Assembly: GCA_947500845.1 (NCBI GenBank)
Contig: CANMTP010000008.1
Coordinates: forward strand, 140,079 to 204,078
DNA length: 64,000 bases
Origin: an uncultured Aquimarina sp.
GTDB taxonomy: Bacteria > Bacteroidota > Bacteroidia > Flavobacteriales > Flavobacteriaceae
Reading direction: 5' to 3'
Below are positions 25,779 to 35,154 of this stretch, in pieces. A program made the translations under genes and the position numbers. Each line of letters begins with the position of its first letter. Within the stretch, counting starts at the first letter, position 1. Under the pieces are notes generated by a model. It was not told the origin of the DNA. It worked only from the letters and a program-made list of their open reading frames with translations, and did not search any database.

Positions 25779-27377
25779 ATGAGCAATAAATTAAATCATA
25801 GTATGTCTCTTGCCAGTCCTGAACCCAAAGGACTTAGTACAAAACAAAAAATTGCGTCTGCCATAGGCCTAATCGGACTTTTTGTTCTGGTTTTAGCCCT
25901 GTTTAATACTACCTTACCTAACAAACCTGTTTTTCTATCACTTTCTTTAGGTTTGATTACATTAGGTACTATAGTATTCGCCAATGATGCCTACTTAACA
26001 AAGCTAGCCGGAATTAAAAACGACGGAGTCTGGTTCAAGTCGATTTCTTCCCGAGGTCTTATCGGTTGGCTAACTGGTGTTGGCTTAACCACTTTTTATG
26101 TGGTTTTGTATTTTTATGCAGAACTGCTTGGTCTGGGTACAAATGGAGAACCTAATACAGGATTGGTAGCACTATTTGATCCGTTAAGCAAGATACTTAG
26201 TGGTAACCCGGCAAGTCAATGGTTTGTATATGGTACTTTATATACCATTGCTATTCTGGCATTTGGATACAAGTTTCTTTTAAAATATAGGCACAATCGA
26301 TACCAACAAATTCGTACGGGGTCTGTTATGTTTTTTCAGCTGGGGTTTGCATTTTTGATACCAGAGTTTATGGCGAGATTAAATTCAGATACTTTTTCGT
26401 TACCCTATTATGACCTAAAAAACATCTGGCCATTAAATTATTATAACTTCGAACAGTATAGAATAAACGATTTCTTAAGTGCTGGTAATATTGGACTTGC
26501 ATTACTGATTTTTGGAGTAGCTTCTATTTTTATCATCACCCCTATCCTTACTTATAAATATGGAAAACGCTGGTATTGCTCTTGGGTATGCGGTTGTGGT
26601 GGATTAGCCGAAACTGCCGGAGATTCGTTTAGGCAACTTTCCAGTAAAAAGCTAAGTGCCTGGAGAATCGAGCGCTGGTTAATTCATACAGTTTTGGTGT
26701 TTGTAGTAGTCATGACCACAGCTGTTGTTCATAGTTATTTGGGCGATGACTCTTCTAAATATTGGCTTACCAAAAAGTCATTTCTCATAAGTGTTGCATC
26801 ATTTTTAACACTGGTTTTTGCGGGAGTTATGATTTTTAAAAGAAAAGAACTGGCCAAAGATGCACAATACGGGGCTATAGGATATTTCGTAATCCTTGCT
26901 GTGCTCTTCGGAATTCACTTTTTGAGCGGCGATGGAAAAATCTTCATTCTTAAGGCTGAAACCTTGAGATCTACTTATGGATTTGCGATTGGTGCCATAT
27001 TTTCTGGCGTAGTTGGCACGGGCTTCTATCCAATCTTAGGAAATCGTGTCTGGTGTCGATTTGGATGTCCTATGGCTGCCATTTTAGGCTTTCAGCAACG
27101 TCTATTTTCTAAATTTAGAATTACAACCAACGGAGGTCAATGTATTTCATGCGGAAACTGTTCCACCTACTGCGAAATGGGAATCGATGTTCGTTCGTAT
27201 GCCCAGAAAGGTGAGAATATTGTAAGATCAAGCTGCGTGGGTTGCGGTATTTGTGCTGCGGTATGCCCTAGAGGTGTGCTTAAATTAGAAAACGACAAAT
27301 TAGACGGTAGAATTAATCCCAACGAAATATTGTTAGGCAATGATGTAGATCTTATGAATTACGTTAATCAAAAATAA
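25779..27377 (+). CDS. Membrane polyferredoxin (NosR/RdxA-like 4Fe-4S protein)
   Basis: 532 residues with about eight to nine membrane helices. Near residue 265 is WYCSWVCGCGG and near 425 WCRFGCPMA, as in the NosR/CcoG/RdxA families. The C-terminus holds two 4Fe-4S clusters: CISCGNCSTYC near 452-462 and CVGCGICAAVCP near 487-498. Thus a membrane electron-transfer protein. The FAD oxidoreductase just before is its likely partner. Physiological acceptor unknown; no nos or denitrification genes are near. Confidence 0.88.
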   Translation: MSNKLNHSMSLASPEPKGLSTKQKIASAIGLIGLFVLVLALFNTTLPNKPVFLSLSLGLITLGTIVFANDAYLTKLAGIKNDGVWFKSISSRGLIGWLTGVGLTTFYVVLYFYAELLGLGTNGEPNTGLVALFDPLSKILSGNPASQWFVYGTLYTIAILAFGYKFLLKYRHNRYQQIRTGSVMFFQLGFAFLIPEFMARLNSDTFSLPYYDLKNIWPLNYYNFEQYRINDFLSAGNIGLALLIFGVASIFIITPILTYKYGKRWYCSWVCGCGGLAETAGDSFRQLSSKKLSAWRIERWLIHTVLVFVVVMTTAVVHSYLGDDSSKYWLTKKSFLISVASFLTLVFAGVMIFKRKELAKDAQYGAIGYFVILAVLFGIHFLSGDGKIFILKAETLRSTYGFAIGAIFSGVVGTGFYPILGNRVWCRFGCPMAAILGFQQRLFSKFRITTNGGQCISCGNCSTYCEMGIDVRSYAQKGENIVRSSCVGCGICAAVCPRGVLKLENDKLDGRINPNEILLGNDVDLMNYVNQK

Positions 27378-27394
27378 CCGTCTGTAAGCTACAG

Positions 27395-27428
27395 AACGCC
27401 TTATCTCGACATTGATACGGCGTTTTTA
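27395..27428 (+). terminator. Terminator hairpin after the polyferredoxin gene
   Basis: AACGCC (27395-27400) pairs with GGCGTT (27419-27424) around an inner TATC/GATA stem and is followed by TTT. Confidence 0.6.
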
Positions 27429-27492
27429 ATTTTAGTCACTTTAAAAACTTTGTTAGTATCTCTGGTTAGATTCGTCTAAAAGACGATATAAA

Positions 27493-27981
27493 GTGATTGT
27501 TATGATGCAAAAGTCGTTTCTTGTAGTATTAGTAGCTTTTTCAGTAAATCTGACATTTTCTCAAAAAAACTATCATCATAACTATTACCCTAGTGGAAAA
27601 TTAAGATCAGAAGGTTGGAAATTGGGCGAGGCCAAAGTTAATTTCTGGTATTTTTATCACGAAAATGGTCAAGTATCACATGAAGGACATTTCAAAAATG
27701 ACCATAAAGATGGATATTGGTATTTTTATTCTACCGAAGGTAAATTGCTTAAGGAAGGGCATTTTATAAACAATAAGGCTGAAAAATGGTGGATTATTTA
27801 CGATATTGCGGCTCGAATTACGAGAAAGTATCAATACAAAAACAATAAAAAAGAAGGATATTGCTTATTATATAGAAACAACAAACTTTTTAAAGCTGAA
27901 CGATACAGTAACGATAAAAAAACCGGCGAGTGGACCGACGTTTTTAGTTTTAAAAGAGATAATCCTAATGCTTCCCTATAA
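27493..27981 (+). CDS. MORN/YwqK-type repeat protein, secreted
   Basis: 162 residues with a signal peptide (LVVLVAFSVNLTFSQ). The mature part is four to five repeats of the form YYPSGKLRSEG, HENGQVSHEGHFKNDHKDGYW, STEGKLLKEGHFINNK, the antiparallel-hairpin MORN variant found in YwqK-like proteins. Such repeats usually bind partners or membranes and carry no enzyme site. It ends 3 bp before the next gene, a glycosyltransferase, so the two are likely co-translated, suggesting a role in the same process. Confidence 0.82.
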   Translation: MIVMMQKSFLVVLVAFSVNLTFSQKNYHHNYYPSGKLRSEGWKLGEAKVNFWYFYHENGQVSHEGHFKNDHKDGYWYFYSTEGKLLKEGHFINNKAEKWWIIYDIAARITRKYQYKNNKKEGYCLLYRNNKLFKAERYSNDKKTGEWTDVFSFKRDNPNASL

Positions 27982-27984
27982 AAT

Positions 27985-28677
27985 ATGCCTCCAATAATAA
28001 AAGTTATTATCCCTGCTTTTAACGAAGAAGAGTCTATTGCTTATGTGATTAAAGAAATACCAAATATCGTTTCTGAAGTTATCGTAGTGAGTAATAATTC
28101 TACAGATACTACTGAAAGTGTTGCAAAAAAGGCTGGTGCGACCGTACTGCGAGAACCTCAAAAAGGATATGGTTATGCTTGTTTAAAAGGTATGGAATAT
28201 ATAGCTTCTAAGGATCTCAAACCTGATATTGTTGTATTTCTGGATGGTGATTATAGTGATTACCCTCAGGAACTTACCAAGCTTGTCGCTCCTATAGTGA
28301 ATGACAATATAGATATGGTTATTGGTTCTAGAGTAAAAAGGTTACGCGAATCAGGATCAATGACTTTTCCTCAAATATTCGGAAATTGGTTGGCTACCAG
28401 CTTAATGAAACTTTTTTTTAATGCAAAATTTACAGATCTTGGCCCCTTTAGAGCAATTAAATATGACACATTGCTATCCTTGGGTATGGTCGATAAAACC
28501 TACGGTTGGACGGTAGAAATGCAATTGAAAGTGTTAAAGAAACGTTATAGCTATACTGAAGTTCCTGTTCGCTACAAAAAGAGAATAGGTGTCTCAAAAG
28601 TTTCAGGAACCATAAAAGGTGCTATATTTGCAGGCGTTAAGATTTTAAGTTGGATTTTTAAATATAGCTTTTCATAA
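27985..28677 (+). CDS. Family 2 glycosyltransferase (dolichyl/polyprenyl-phosphate sugar transferase-like)
   Basis: 230 residues of GT-A fold, cytosolic or membrane-peripheral. IIPAFNEEESIAYVI (8-22) is the GT2 N-terminal strand; FLDGDYSDYP near 87-96 is the DxD-type metal site. The lack of membrane helices resembles polyprenyl-phosphate mannose/glucose synthases (DPM1-like). Its stop overlaps the next gene's start by 1 bp (TAATG-type), showing operon structure with the two glycosyltransferase genes that follow. Product is probably a lipid-linked sugar used by the 30152 enzyme; this is inference. Confidence 0.88.
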   Translation: MPPIIKVIIPAFNEEESIAYVIKEIPNIVSEVIVVSNNSTDTTESVAKKAGATVLREPQKGYGYACLKGMEYIASKDLKPDIVVFLDGDYSDYPQELTKLVAPIVNDNIDMVIGSRVKRLRESGSMTFPQIFGNWLATSLMKLFFNAKFTDLGPFRAIKYDTLLSLGMVDKTYGWTVEMQLKVLKKRYSYTEVPVRYKKRIGVSKVSGTIKGAIFAGVKILSWIFKYSFS

Positions 28678-30149
28678 TGGATATTGCTATCATCATAACC
28701 TACACATTGGCCCTATTGATTATCTTTATGTATAGTCTGGCCCAACTGAATCTGCTTGTTAATTATTTAAAAGCTCGAAAGCAACCCGATAATTCACCCA
28801 CTTTTGATTTTTCAAAGCAAGAAGAGATTCCCTATGTAACTGTGCAGTTACCCGTATTTAATGAACTGTATGTAATGGATCGTTTGTTGGATAACATTGC
28901 AGAGTTAGACTACCCAAAAGACAAGCTAGAAATACAGGTATTAGACGATTCTACAGATGAGTCAGTTATCACAACTGCAGCTCATATCAAAAAGCTTCAA
29001 GAAACAGGCCTGGATATTCAGCACATACAACGTAAAGACAGAACCGGTTTTAAAGCAGGTGCTTTAAAAGAAGGATTAAAAATCGCCAAAGGAGATTATA
29101 TTGCAATTTTTGATGCAGATTTTCTTCCAGGTACAACATGGCTCATACAGACTATTCCATATTTTAAGGATGAAAACATTGGAGTGGTGCAAACCCGATG
29201 GGGACATATAAACAGGGACTATTCGATGCTTACCAAAATTCAGGCATTTGCCCTGGATTTCCATTTTACAATGGAGCAAGTAGGTCGTAATTATAAAGAC
29301 CACTTTATTAATTTTAATGGTACTGCTGGTGTCTGGAGAAAAACATGTATCGAAGATGCCGGAAACTGGCAAGGGGATACACTTACAGAAGACCTGGATC
29401 TAAGCTACCGTGCACAGCTTAAAAAGTGGAAGTTTAAATATCTTGAAGAGGTAGAAACTCCCGCAGAATTACCAGTAGTGATTAGCGCTGCACGTTCACA
29501 ACAATTTAGATGGAATAAAGGCGCAGCAGAGAACTTTCAAAAGCTGTACTGGAAATTACTTAGAGATAAATCAGTTCCTTTTAAGACCAAATTTCATAGT
29601 TTCTTTCACTTGTTAAACAGCAGTATGTTCTTATTAGTACTGCTTGTGGCAATATTAAGTGTTCCTGTAATGTACATAAAGAACAGCAACCCTATGTTTA
29701 GTTGGTACTTCAACGTAATTGCATTTTTTGCATTAAGCACGGTGATATTTTTCTTTTGTTACTGGCATACCTTCAAGAAAATACATGGTAAAGGTTTCTG
29801 GAACTTTATGGAATATATCAAAATGTTCTTTACTTTTTTCTCTATTGCAATGGGATTCTCTGTTCATAACTCTATGGCAGTGTTAGAGGGTCATTTTGGA
29901 AAGAAAAGTGAATTTGTACGTACTCCAAAGTTCAATATTAATACCTTAAAAGACTCTTGGAAAGGTAATAAGTATGTTAGCAAAAATATATCGGGAAACA
30001 CGATTATAGAAGCGTTATTAATGGCCTATTTTGGTTTTGCTTTATATAGTGCATTCAAATTACAGGATTTTGGATTATTCCTATTTCATATCATGCTATT
30101 CTTAGGATTTGGATTTGTGTTCCTTAAATCGGTTACCTCAAAACTGTAG
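28677..30149 (+). CDS. Membrane family 2 glycosyltransferase (cellulose-synthase-like)
   Basis: 490 residues. N-terminal helix, then a GT2 domain with DDSTDES near 93-99, DADF near 146-149, TEDLDLSYR near 236-244 and QQFRWNKGAAENFQ near 278-291, i.e. the processive D,D,D,QxxRW pattern. Four C-terminal membrane helices follow. Related proteins are annotated as cellulose-synthase-like or ceramide glucosyltransferase-like. It overlaps the gene before by 1 bp and ends 2 bp before the next, so it is part of a three-gene transferase operon. Confidence 0.88.
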   Translation: MDIAIIITYTLALLIIFMYSLAQLNLLVNYLKARKQPDNSPTFDFSKQEEIPYVTVQLPVFNELYVMDRLLDNIAELDYPKDKLEIQVLDDSTDESVITTAAHIKKLQETGLDIQHIQRKDRTGFKAGALKEGLKIAKGDYIAIFDADFLPGTTWLIQTIPYFKDENIGVVQTRWGHINRDYSMLTKIQAFALDFHFTMEQVGRNYKDHFINFNGTAGVWRKTCIEDAGNWQGDTLTEDLDLSYRAQLKKWKFKYLEEVETPAELPVVISAARSQQFRWNKGAAENFQKLYWKLLRDKSVPFKTKFHSFFHLLNSSMFLLVLLVAILSVPVMYIKNSNPMFSWYFNVIAFFALSTVIFFFCYWHTFKKIHGKGFWNFMEYIKMFFTFFSIAMGFSVHNSMAVLEGHFGKKSEFVRTPKFNINTLKDSWKGNKYVSKNISGNTIIEALLMAYFGFALYSAFKLQDFGLFLFHIMLFLGFGFVFLKSVTSKL

Positions 30150-30151
30150 TA

Positions 30152-31549
30152 ATGTTAGCACAATGGAAATATCATAGATTTTCCATACTCTTCCTTTTTA
30201 TTGGTGTTCTTTTTTACTGGAGTTTTGCGTATCAGTTGGATCGCACAGATTTTACTAAAATAATAACCCTTTGGGCTGCATTATTTATTGTATCCTATAA
30301 AATCGTTCAATTCAACCCCAATAACTGGAAACTACTAGCTGCTACCGGATTATTATTTCGATTAGTTTTCCTATTTGCCATTCCCAATTTATCACAAGAT
30401 TTTTATAGATTTATTTGGGACGGACGAATGTTGCTGGAAGGATATAATCCTTATTTATCGCTACCAGAAGTTTGGATTGCACAAGGAAATGCTCCTATCG
30501 CACAAGCGCAAGAATTGTACGTGGGTATGGGAGAGTTAAACGGAAGTCATTATACGAATTATCCCCCTGTAAGTCAGTTATGCTATTTTATCGCCGCTTT
30601 ATTCGCCGGAAAAAGTATTTTGGGATCGGCTGTGGTATTACGAACCCTTATTATTTTGGCCGATATAGGTACTTTTTTCTTCGGAAAGAAGTTGTTGAAA
30701 GCGATGAACCTGCCAGAAAAACAGATTTTTTGGTACATTTTAAATCCTTTCATTATTATTGAGCTTACCGGAAATCTTCATTTTGAAGCGGTAATGATAT
30801 TTTTCATTATTTGGTCAATATATCTTTTGCATAAAGGATACTGGTACTGGGCTGGGATTATGTTAGGGCTTTCAGTTTCGGTGAAACTAATACCGTTATT
30901 GTTTTTACCACTATTCTTTCAGAAGTTTGTGATGAATAAAAACGGAGGGTTCAACAAGTTAAGCCTAACGTTGGGTTTGCCAAAATTGATAGGTTTCTAC
31001 AGTATTTTAGTATTCACCGTTTTTCTGACTTTTGCTCCTTTTTTGTCTGAAGATTTCTTTCATAACTTTAAAAGAACGATCACACTTTGGTTTCAAACTT
31101 TTGAATTTAACGCCAGTATTTTCTTTGTCATTCGCTGGATTGGGTATCAAATCGTGGGATGGAATGTTATTGAAACTGCCGGAAAGATTTTACCTCTGGT
31201 GACCATTATCATTCTCTTAGCGTTAACGTTCTTCAGAAAAAATAGAGCCACACCACAACTGATCACTGCAATGGTCCTTGGTATTTGCACCTACTATTTT
31301 TTATCGACTACAGTACATCCCTGGTACATAGCAGTACCTTTATCTCTTTGTATATTTACCAACTACAAATTCCCGATCGTATGGTCATTTGTGATCATTT
31401 TAAGCTATACAGCATATCTACATCCTAATTTTAAGGAAAACCTATGGATGGTAGGATTAGAGTATATTAGCGTTTTTACAGTTTTGAGTTGGGAAATTTA
31501 CAAAAATGCTAAAGCTTCAGAAACGATGCCTATAACATCTTCAAATTAA
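30152..31549 (+). CDS. Integral-membrane mannosyltransferase-like protein (GT-C fold)
   Basis: 465 residues with about eleven membrane helices. The loop NLSQDFYRFIWDGRMLLEGYNPY near 80-102 contains the acidic residues typical of GT-C enzymes such as GT87/MptB-like mannosyltransferases, which take sugar from a polyprenyl phosphate donor. It is last in the operon. The donor could be made by the 27985 enzyme. Acceptor unknown (glycolipid or protein). Its end overlaps the convergent rluB gene by 20 bp. Confidence 0.8.
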   Translation: MLAQWKYHRFSILFLFIGVLFYWSFAYQLDRTDFTKIITLWAALFIVSYKIVQFNPNNWKLLAATGLLFRLVFLFAIPNLSQDFYRFIWDGRMLLEGYNPYLSLPEVWIAQGNAPIAQAQELYVGMGELNGSHYTNYPPVSQLCYFIAALFAGKSILGSAVVLRTLIILADIGTFFFGKKLLKAMNLPEKQIFWYILNPFIIIELTGNLHFEAVMIFFIIWSIYLLHKGYWYWAGIMLGLSVSVKLIPLLFLPLFFQKFVMNKNGGFNKLSLTLGLPKLIGFYSILVFTVFLTFAPFLSEDFFHNFKRTITLWFQTFEFNASIFFVIRWIGYQIVGWNVIETAGKILPLVTIIILLALTFFRKNRATPQLITAMVLGICTYYFLSTTVHPWYIAVPLSLCIFTNYKFPIVWSFVIILSYTAYLHPNFKENLWMVGLEYISVFTVLSWEIYKNAKASETMPITSSN

Positions 31550-32366
31550 TTACTTCTTGCTCGGTAAGTTTACGCCAATGACCTCGAGGAAGATCTTTTT
31601 TGGTCAATCCTCCAAAAATTACTCGGTCTAATTTGATCACATCATAATTAAGATGCTCAAAAAGTTTGTGGATGATGTTATTTTTTGAAGATTGTAATTG
31701 CACTCCTATTTCATTCTTTGATGCACCTTCTATATATGAGATATCATCAACTTGAATAAATCCTTCTTGAAGTTTGATTCCATTCTTGATCTTTTCAATA
31801 TCTTCGAATTTCAGATTACGATCCAGCTCTACATGGAAAATCTTACGAACCCCACTTTTATGGTGCGTCAATTTCTTTTCAAGATCTACATCATTGGTAA
31901 ATAGCAGTAACCCTGTGGTATTACGTTCTAAGCGTCCTACTGGTTTTAACCTGGCTTTAGAAGCATTTGCTACCAATTGCATAACCGTTTTGGTCTTCTC
32001 TGGACTTGTCGAAGTTACAAAACCCTTGGGTTTGTTAAGAAGAATATATTCTTTTTTTTCTGGGGTAATTAAGCGACCGTCAAACTTCACCTCATCGGTT
32101 AGCTTCACCTTATATCCCATTTCGGTAATCGGTTTTCCATTTACCCAAACACTACCCGTTTGAATATACAAATCTGCTTCCCGACGAGAGCAAACTCCAG
32201 AATTGGCTACAAATTTATTAAGTCGTATCTCATCAGGATTTGAAATCTTTTTAGGACTATTCTGTGCTTTTTTTGCGGGTGTATCCCTTCTCCCAATCGG
32301 TTTAACTCTGGATTTTCCTTGTCTTTTGCTACTTTTTCCTCCTCGAGAATTATCTCCACCACTCAT
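31530..32366 (-). CDS. rluB: RsuA/RluB family rRNA pseudouridine synthase
   Basis: 278 residues from ATG at 32366. I prefer this start because a promoter -7 box lies at 32382-32389, inside the slightly longer frame that starts at 32384. A basic Ser/Gly/Lys tail (1-50) precedes an S4 RNA-binding domain (IRLNKFVANSGVCSRREAD), then the RsuA-type synthase domain. The catalytic motif reads GRLERNTTGLLLFTND, where the family normally has GRLD; the catalytic Asp is thus a Glu here. The enzyme should modify 23S rRNA (U2605 equivalent). It converges with and overlaps the membrane transferase gene by 20 bp. Confidence 0.85.
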   Translation of the reverse strand: MSGGDNSRGGKSSKRQGKSRVKPIGRRDTPAKKAQNSPKKISNPDEIRLNKFVANSGVCSRREADLYIQTGSVWVNGKPITEMGYKVKLTDEVKFDGRLITPEKKEYILLNKPKGFVTSTSPEKTKTVMQLVANASKARLKPVGRLERNTTGLLLFTNDVDLEKKLTHHKSGVRKIFHVELDRNLKFEDIEKIKNGIKLQEGFIQVDDISYIEGASKNEIGVQLQSSKNNIIHKLFEHLNYDVIKLDRVIFGGLTKKDLPRGHWRKLTEQEVINLKML

Positions 32367-32381
32367 ATCATAAATTTTGTG

Positions 32382-32414
32382 CAAAGATAATCGATTACTA
32401 CATACGTTTTACAA
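32382..32414 (-). promoter_or_regulatory. Promoter of rluB
   Basis: On the reverse strand TTG (32412-32414), 22 bases, then TATCTTTG (32382-32389). It decides the start at 32366. Confidence 0.6.
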
Positions 32415-33371
32415 TTATTCTTTGTCAAACCAAATCGTACTTTGCCGCTGTCTGTTTATGTGTAATTGCGTAACGTCTGGCCTCGAATAATGACCCACCG
32501 GATCAAAATTTTGGCGCTCTTGCAATACGCGATTAAAATCTAAGGTCTCGATTAAAAGCCCCTCTTTATTCAATACTGGTTCAAGCACCCATTCTCCATC
32601 AGGACCTGCTATACAAGATCCTCCATTTCCTAAAATATCAGGAGATTCTTTTAGAATTTCGTCGAGATGAGGCGTAGCACCCGGGAAGTCTTCTTTTCTC
32701 ATTAAACTAGACACAGAAATAACATAAGATCTTGATTCTCTCGCAATAAAACGCGTAATATCTTTAGTGTTGTAGTCACTACCAGGCCAGACAGCAATGT
32801 GTAAATTTTCTCCTTGTCCATATAGTGCCGCCCTGGGTAGTGGCATCCAGTTTTCCCAACAATTTAATCCCCCCACCGTAAATGCTTTTAGCGAATGTAC
32901 AATCAAACCATTTCCATCACCGGGCGACCAGGTTAATCGTTCTTCGTAAGTGGGCTGTAGCTTTCTATGAACCGATTTAATCTCTCCTGCTTCACTAATA
33001 TATACCAAAGAAGCATATAGGCTATGTCCCCCACGATCTAATGGCCTTTCTATGATCCCCAAATAAACAGCAATTTTATGTTTTGCAGCAAGCTCACAAA
33101 TAGAATCCAAGTCCCCGTTCTCAATAATCACAGCATTTTGGCCATAGTATGCATGCAATTCTTTTTGAATGGCACTATCAAATTGAGCTCCATCGGTTAG
33201 TGATATCCAAAAAGGATATCCGGGCAGTAAAGCTTCACCAAACACAATTAACTCAGCATTTTGAGAAGCAGCTTCGGTAATAGAGTTTTCAATTTTTTTC
33301 AGAGTAGCACCCTTATTCAACCAAACCGGAGAAATCTGTGCAAGTGCAACAGTTAATAATTGGTCTTTCAT
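32415..33371 (-). CDS. Nitrilase-family carbon-nitrogen hydrolase
   Basis: 318 residues. The catalytic triad is visible: Glu46 (VFGEALLPGYPFW), Lys137 (HRKLQPTYEERLTW) and Cys171 (GGLNCWENWMPL). The CWEN sequence after the nucleophile and the YxER-TW motif are those of true nitrilases (nitrile to acid plus ammonia) rather than amidases. Cytosolic, homo-oligomeric in relatives. Natural substrate unknown; arylaceto- or aliphatic nitriles are possible. It starts just upstream of the rluB promoter and is probably transcribed alone. Confidence 0.9.
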   Translation of the reverse strand: MKDQLLTVALAQISPVWLNKGATLKKIENSITEAASQNAELIVFGEALLPGYPFWISLTDGAQFDSAIQKELHAYYGQNAVIIENGDLDSICELAAKHKIAVYLGIIERPLDRGGHSLYASLVYISEAGEIKSVHRKLQPTYEERLTWSPGDGNGLIVHSLKAFTVGGLNCWENWMPLPRAALYGQGENLHIAVWPGSDYNTKDITRFIARESRSYVISVSSLMRKEDFPGATPHLDEILKESPDILGNGGSCIAGPDGEWVLEPVLNKEGLLIETLDFNRVLQERQNFDPVGHYSRPDVTQLHINRQRQSTIWFDKE

Positions 33372-33820
33372 ACAAGCGAGTAATAATAATTTCTATTTTT
33401 AAGTATACGATCTTTTTTTAGAATATTACAACTTTTAAAAAACAAATGCTTAACATTCAAAAAACTGATTATCAAATTATTAAAATAAAAAGATGCTCCT
33501 AAAGAAGACTAAATAACCTTACCTTAATATTTAGATACACTAATAATCTAAGTATCCTTACCATCCATATCCAAATTTTAAAGATTCATCAATATACACA
33601 TTTCTTTCCTTTGTTTTCATCAGAGATAAGTACTTAAGAGGTATGTTTTATTCAAAGTTTAATTTATGTTAAAGCCTATTCATTTTAACTCAAAATTGAT
33701 CATGATGACACGTTATGATAAAATGAAAAGCATAAAATTTGAGTGTGAGCAAACTACATTTGAACCATAAAATTAAAACAAATTAAACAGTATAACTCAA
33801 ATCTTTAAAAACAAAAAACA
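33372..33820. other. Divergent intergenic region
   Basis: AT-rich, between the leftward nitrilase and a rightward small secreted protein. TACATTTG at 33755-33762, 58 bases before the ATG at 33821, fits a -7 box, but no well-spaced TTG is present. Nothing else recognised. Confidence 0.4.
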
Positions 33821-34168
33821 ATGAAAAAGTTAATTGTAGTATTATTTGCTTTAGTAGTAAGTTCTGGTCAAAGTTTTGCTTCAAACAGCAATCCTGTTGA
33901 GAGGGACCAACGTATCAGAAATGAAGTTGCCAATCTATTAAAAGACCCAAAAATCAGTGTAGAAAAAAATGACCTTTCCGCCACTATTCAATTTACCCTT
34001 AACAAAAAAGGAGAACTCGTGGTATTAGATGTAGATTCTGAAAAAGACCTTGTAATTGATTACATAAAATCACGACTCAACTATAAGAAGGTAACAATTG
34101 AAAAAGTAAAAAACGTAAATAGAATTTACCACCTTACTTTAATTATTAAAAGACCTAAGAATGTTTAG
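33821..34168 (+). CDS. Small secreted protein, unknown
   Basis: 115 residues with a clear signal peptide (LIVVLFALVVSSGQSFAS). The mature part alternates charged and hydrophobic residues and contains IQFTLNKKGELVVLDVDSE, resembling a TonB-C-like beta-beta-alpha fold (relatives with FxLNxxGELVVLxV patterns are annotated as energy-transducer-like). It lacks the membrane anchor of TonB. Function unknown; alone on its transcript, followed by a hairpin. Confidence 0.7.
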   Translation: MKKLIVVLFALVVSSGQSFASNSNPVERDQRIRNEVANLLKDPKISVEKNDLSATIQFTLNKKGELVVLDVDSEKDLVIDYIKSRLNYKKVTIEKVKNVNRIYHLTLIIKRPKNV

Positions 34169-34197
34169 TTGAGTTAGCCACTTTATAATGGATAAAG

Positions 34198-34238
34198 CAG
34201 TCATGATATGATATTATGACTGTTCTTCCTTTTTTACC
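34198..34238 (+). terminator. Terminator hairpin between convergent genes
   Basis: CAGTCAT (34198-34204) pairs with ATGACTG (34216-34222), followed by TTCTTCCTTTTTT. Confidence 0.5.
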
Positions 34239-35142
34239 AAAGAATTCTATCTAAAATCATATTAATATCAATAAGAACAATACTTAACGTACCTACAACA
34301 ATAATTAGCTTTAAAATATTATGCAACCAGACATAATGTATTTTTGCTTTAGACATCCATAGTGCCCCTAAAAACAAAAATAGAAGCACTAAACATCCAT
34401 AAAAATAAAGGTACATAACACCGATTTCATATCTGGTTAGTAATAAGTAAATAGGTATCCCGGAAGCTATAATAAAGGCACTTATTATTCGTTTTGAAGC
34501 TAATTCTCCGTAAACTACGGGGATGGTTTTATAATTCTGAGCCATGTCCCCTTTTAGGTTCTCCAAATCTTTTACCATCTCTCTAATCATTAGCATTAAA
34601 AACAAAAAAGTAGCATGTACAAAAATAACTTCATCAAAATTTTTGTAATAAATAAATACCGCAAAGAATGGGGTGATAGCCAGAATAGAAGCAATCATAT
34701 TACCAATAATAGGATATTTCTTCAGTTTGTGGGAATAGAACCAAATCCCGAAGATGTATAGCGAGAAAAAAAGAACTGCCCTAAAAGAAACATAACTCGC
34801 CAAGACTACCGAGAGGAAATTTAAAATAAAATATCCTGTTAGCTTTGTTTGTTGACTTACCAAGCGGTCAAGCATAGTTTTCTGAGGTCGATTAATCAGA
34901 TCTTTCTCTTTATCATAAAAATTATTAATAATATAGCCTGCAGCAATTACTCCAGCAGAAGCTAAAACTATAACAAAAAGATTGGGATCCAGAATGACCC
35001 TTCTTAATCGAATATGGGGTGCCAAAATAAAAATAGAGGTAAGATATTGCGCTAAGACAATGATAAGAATATTGTAGCCTCTTACTACAGAAAATAAACT
35101 CAATAATTTAAGAAGAATGAGTTTGTTTTTTCTGGTAAGCAT
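34234..35142 (-). CDS. UbiA-family prenyltransferase (geranylgeranylglycerol-phosphate transferase-like)
   Basis: 302 residues with eight to nine membrane helices. The first Asp-rich motif reads NNFYDKEKDLINRP (near 66-79), as in UbiA members. A second (REMVKDLENLKGD near 187-199) supplies the other Mg-diphosphate site. In Flavobacteriaceae this gene next to mevalonate-pathway genes is generally annotated as geranylgeranylglycerol-phosphate geranylgeranyltransferase, and context fits here. It is the last gene of a three-gene operon, 12 bp after mevalonate kinase. The exact acceptor is not shown by sequence. Confidence 0.82.
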   Translation of the reverse strand: MLTRKNKLILLKLLSLFSVVRGYNILIIVLAQYLTSIFILAPHIRLRRVILDPNLFVIVLASAGVIAAGYIINNFYDKEKDLINRPQKTMLDRLVSQQTKLTGYFILNFLSVVLASYVSFRAVLFFSLYIFGIWFYSHKLKKYPIIGNMIASILAITPFFAVFIYYKNFDEVIFVHATFLFLMLMIREMVKDLENLKGDMAQNYKTIPVVYGELASKRIISAFIIASGIPIYLLLTRYEIGVMYLYFYGCLVLLFLFLGALWMSKAKIHYVWLHNILKLIIVVGTLSIVLIDINMILDRILW

Positions 35143-35154
35143 AGGAAATGCTTC

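Noticed and set aside
27493..27981. YwqK antitoxin role for the MORN-type protein
   Set aside because: It has a signal peptide and no toxin neighbour; the repeats alone do not imply an antitoxin.
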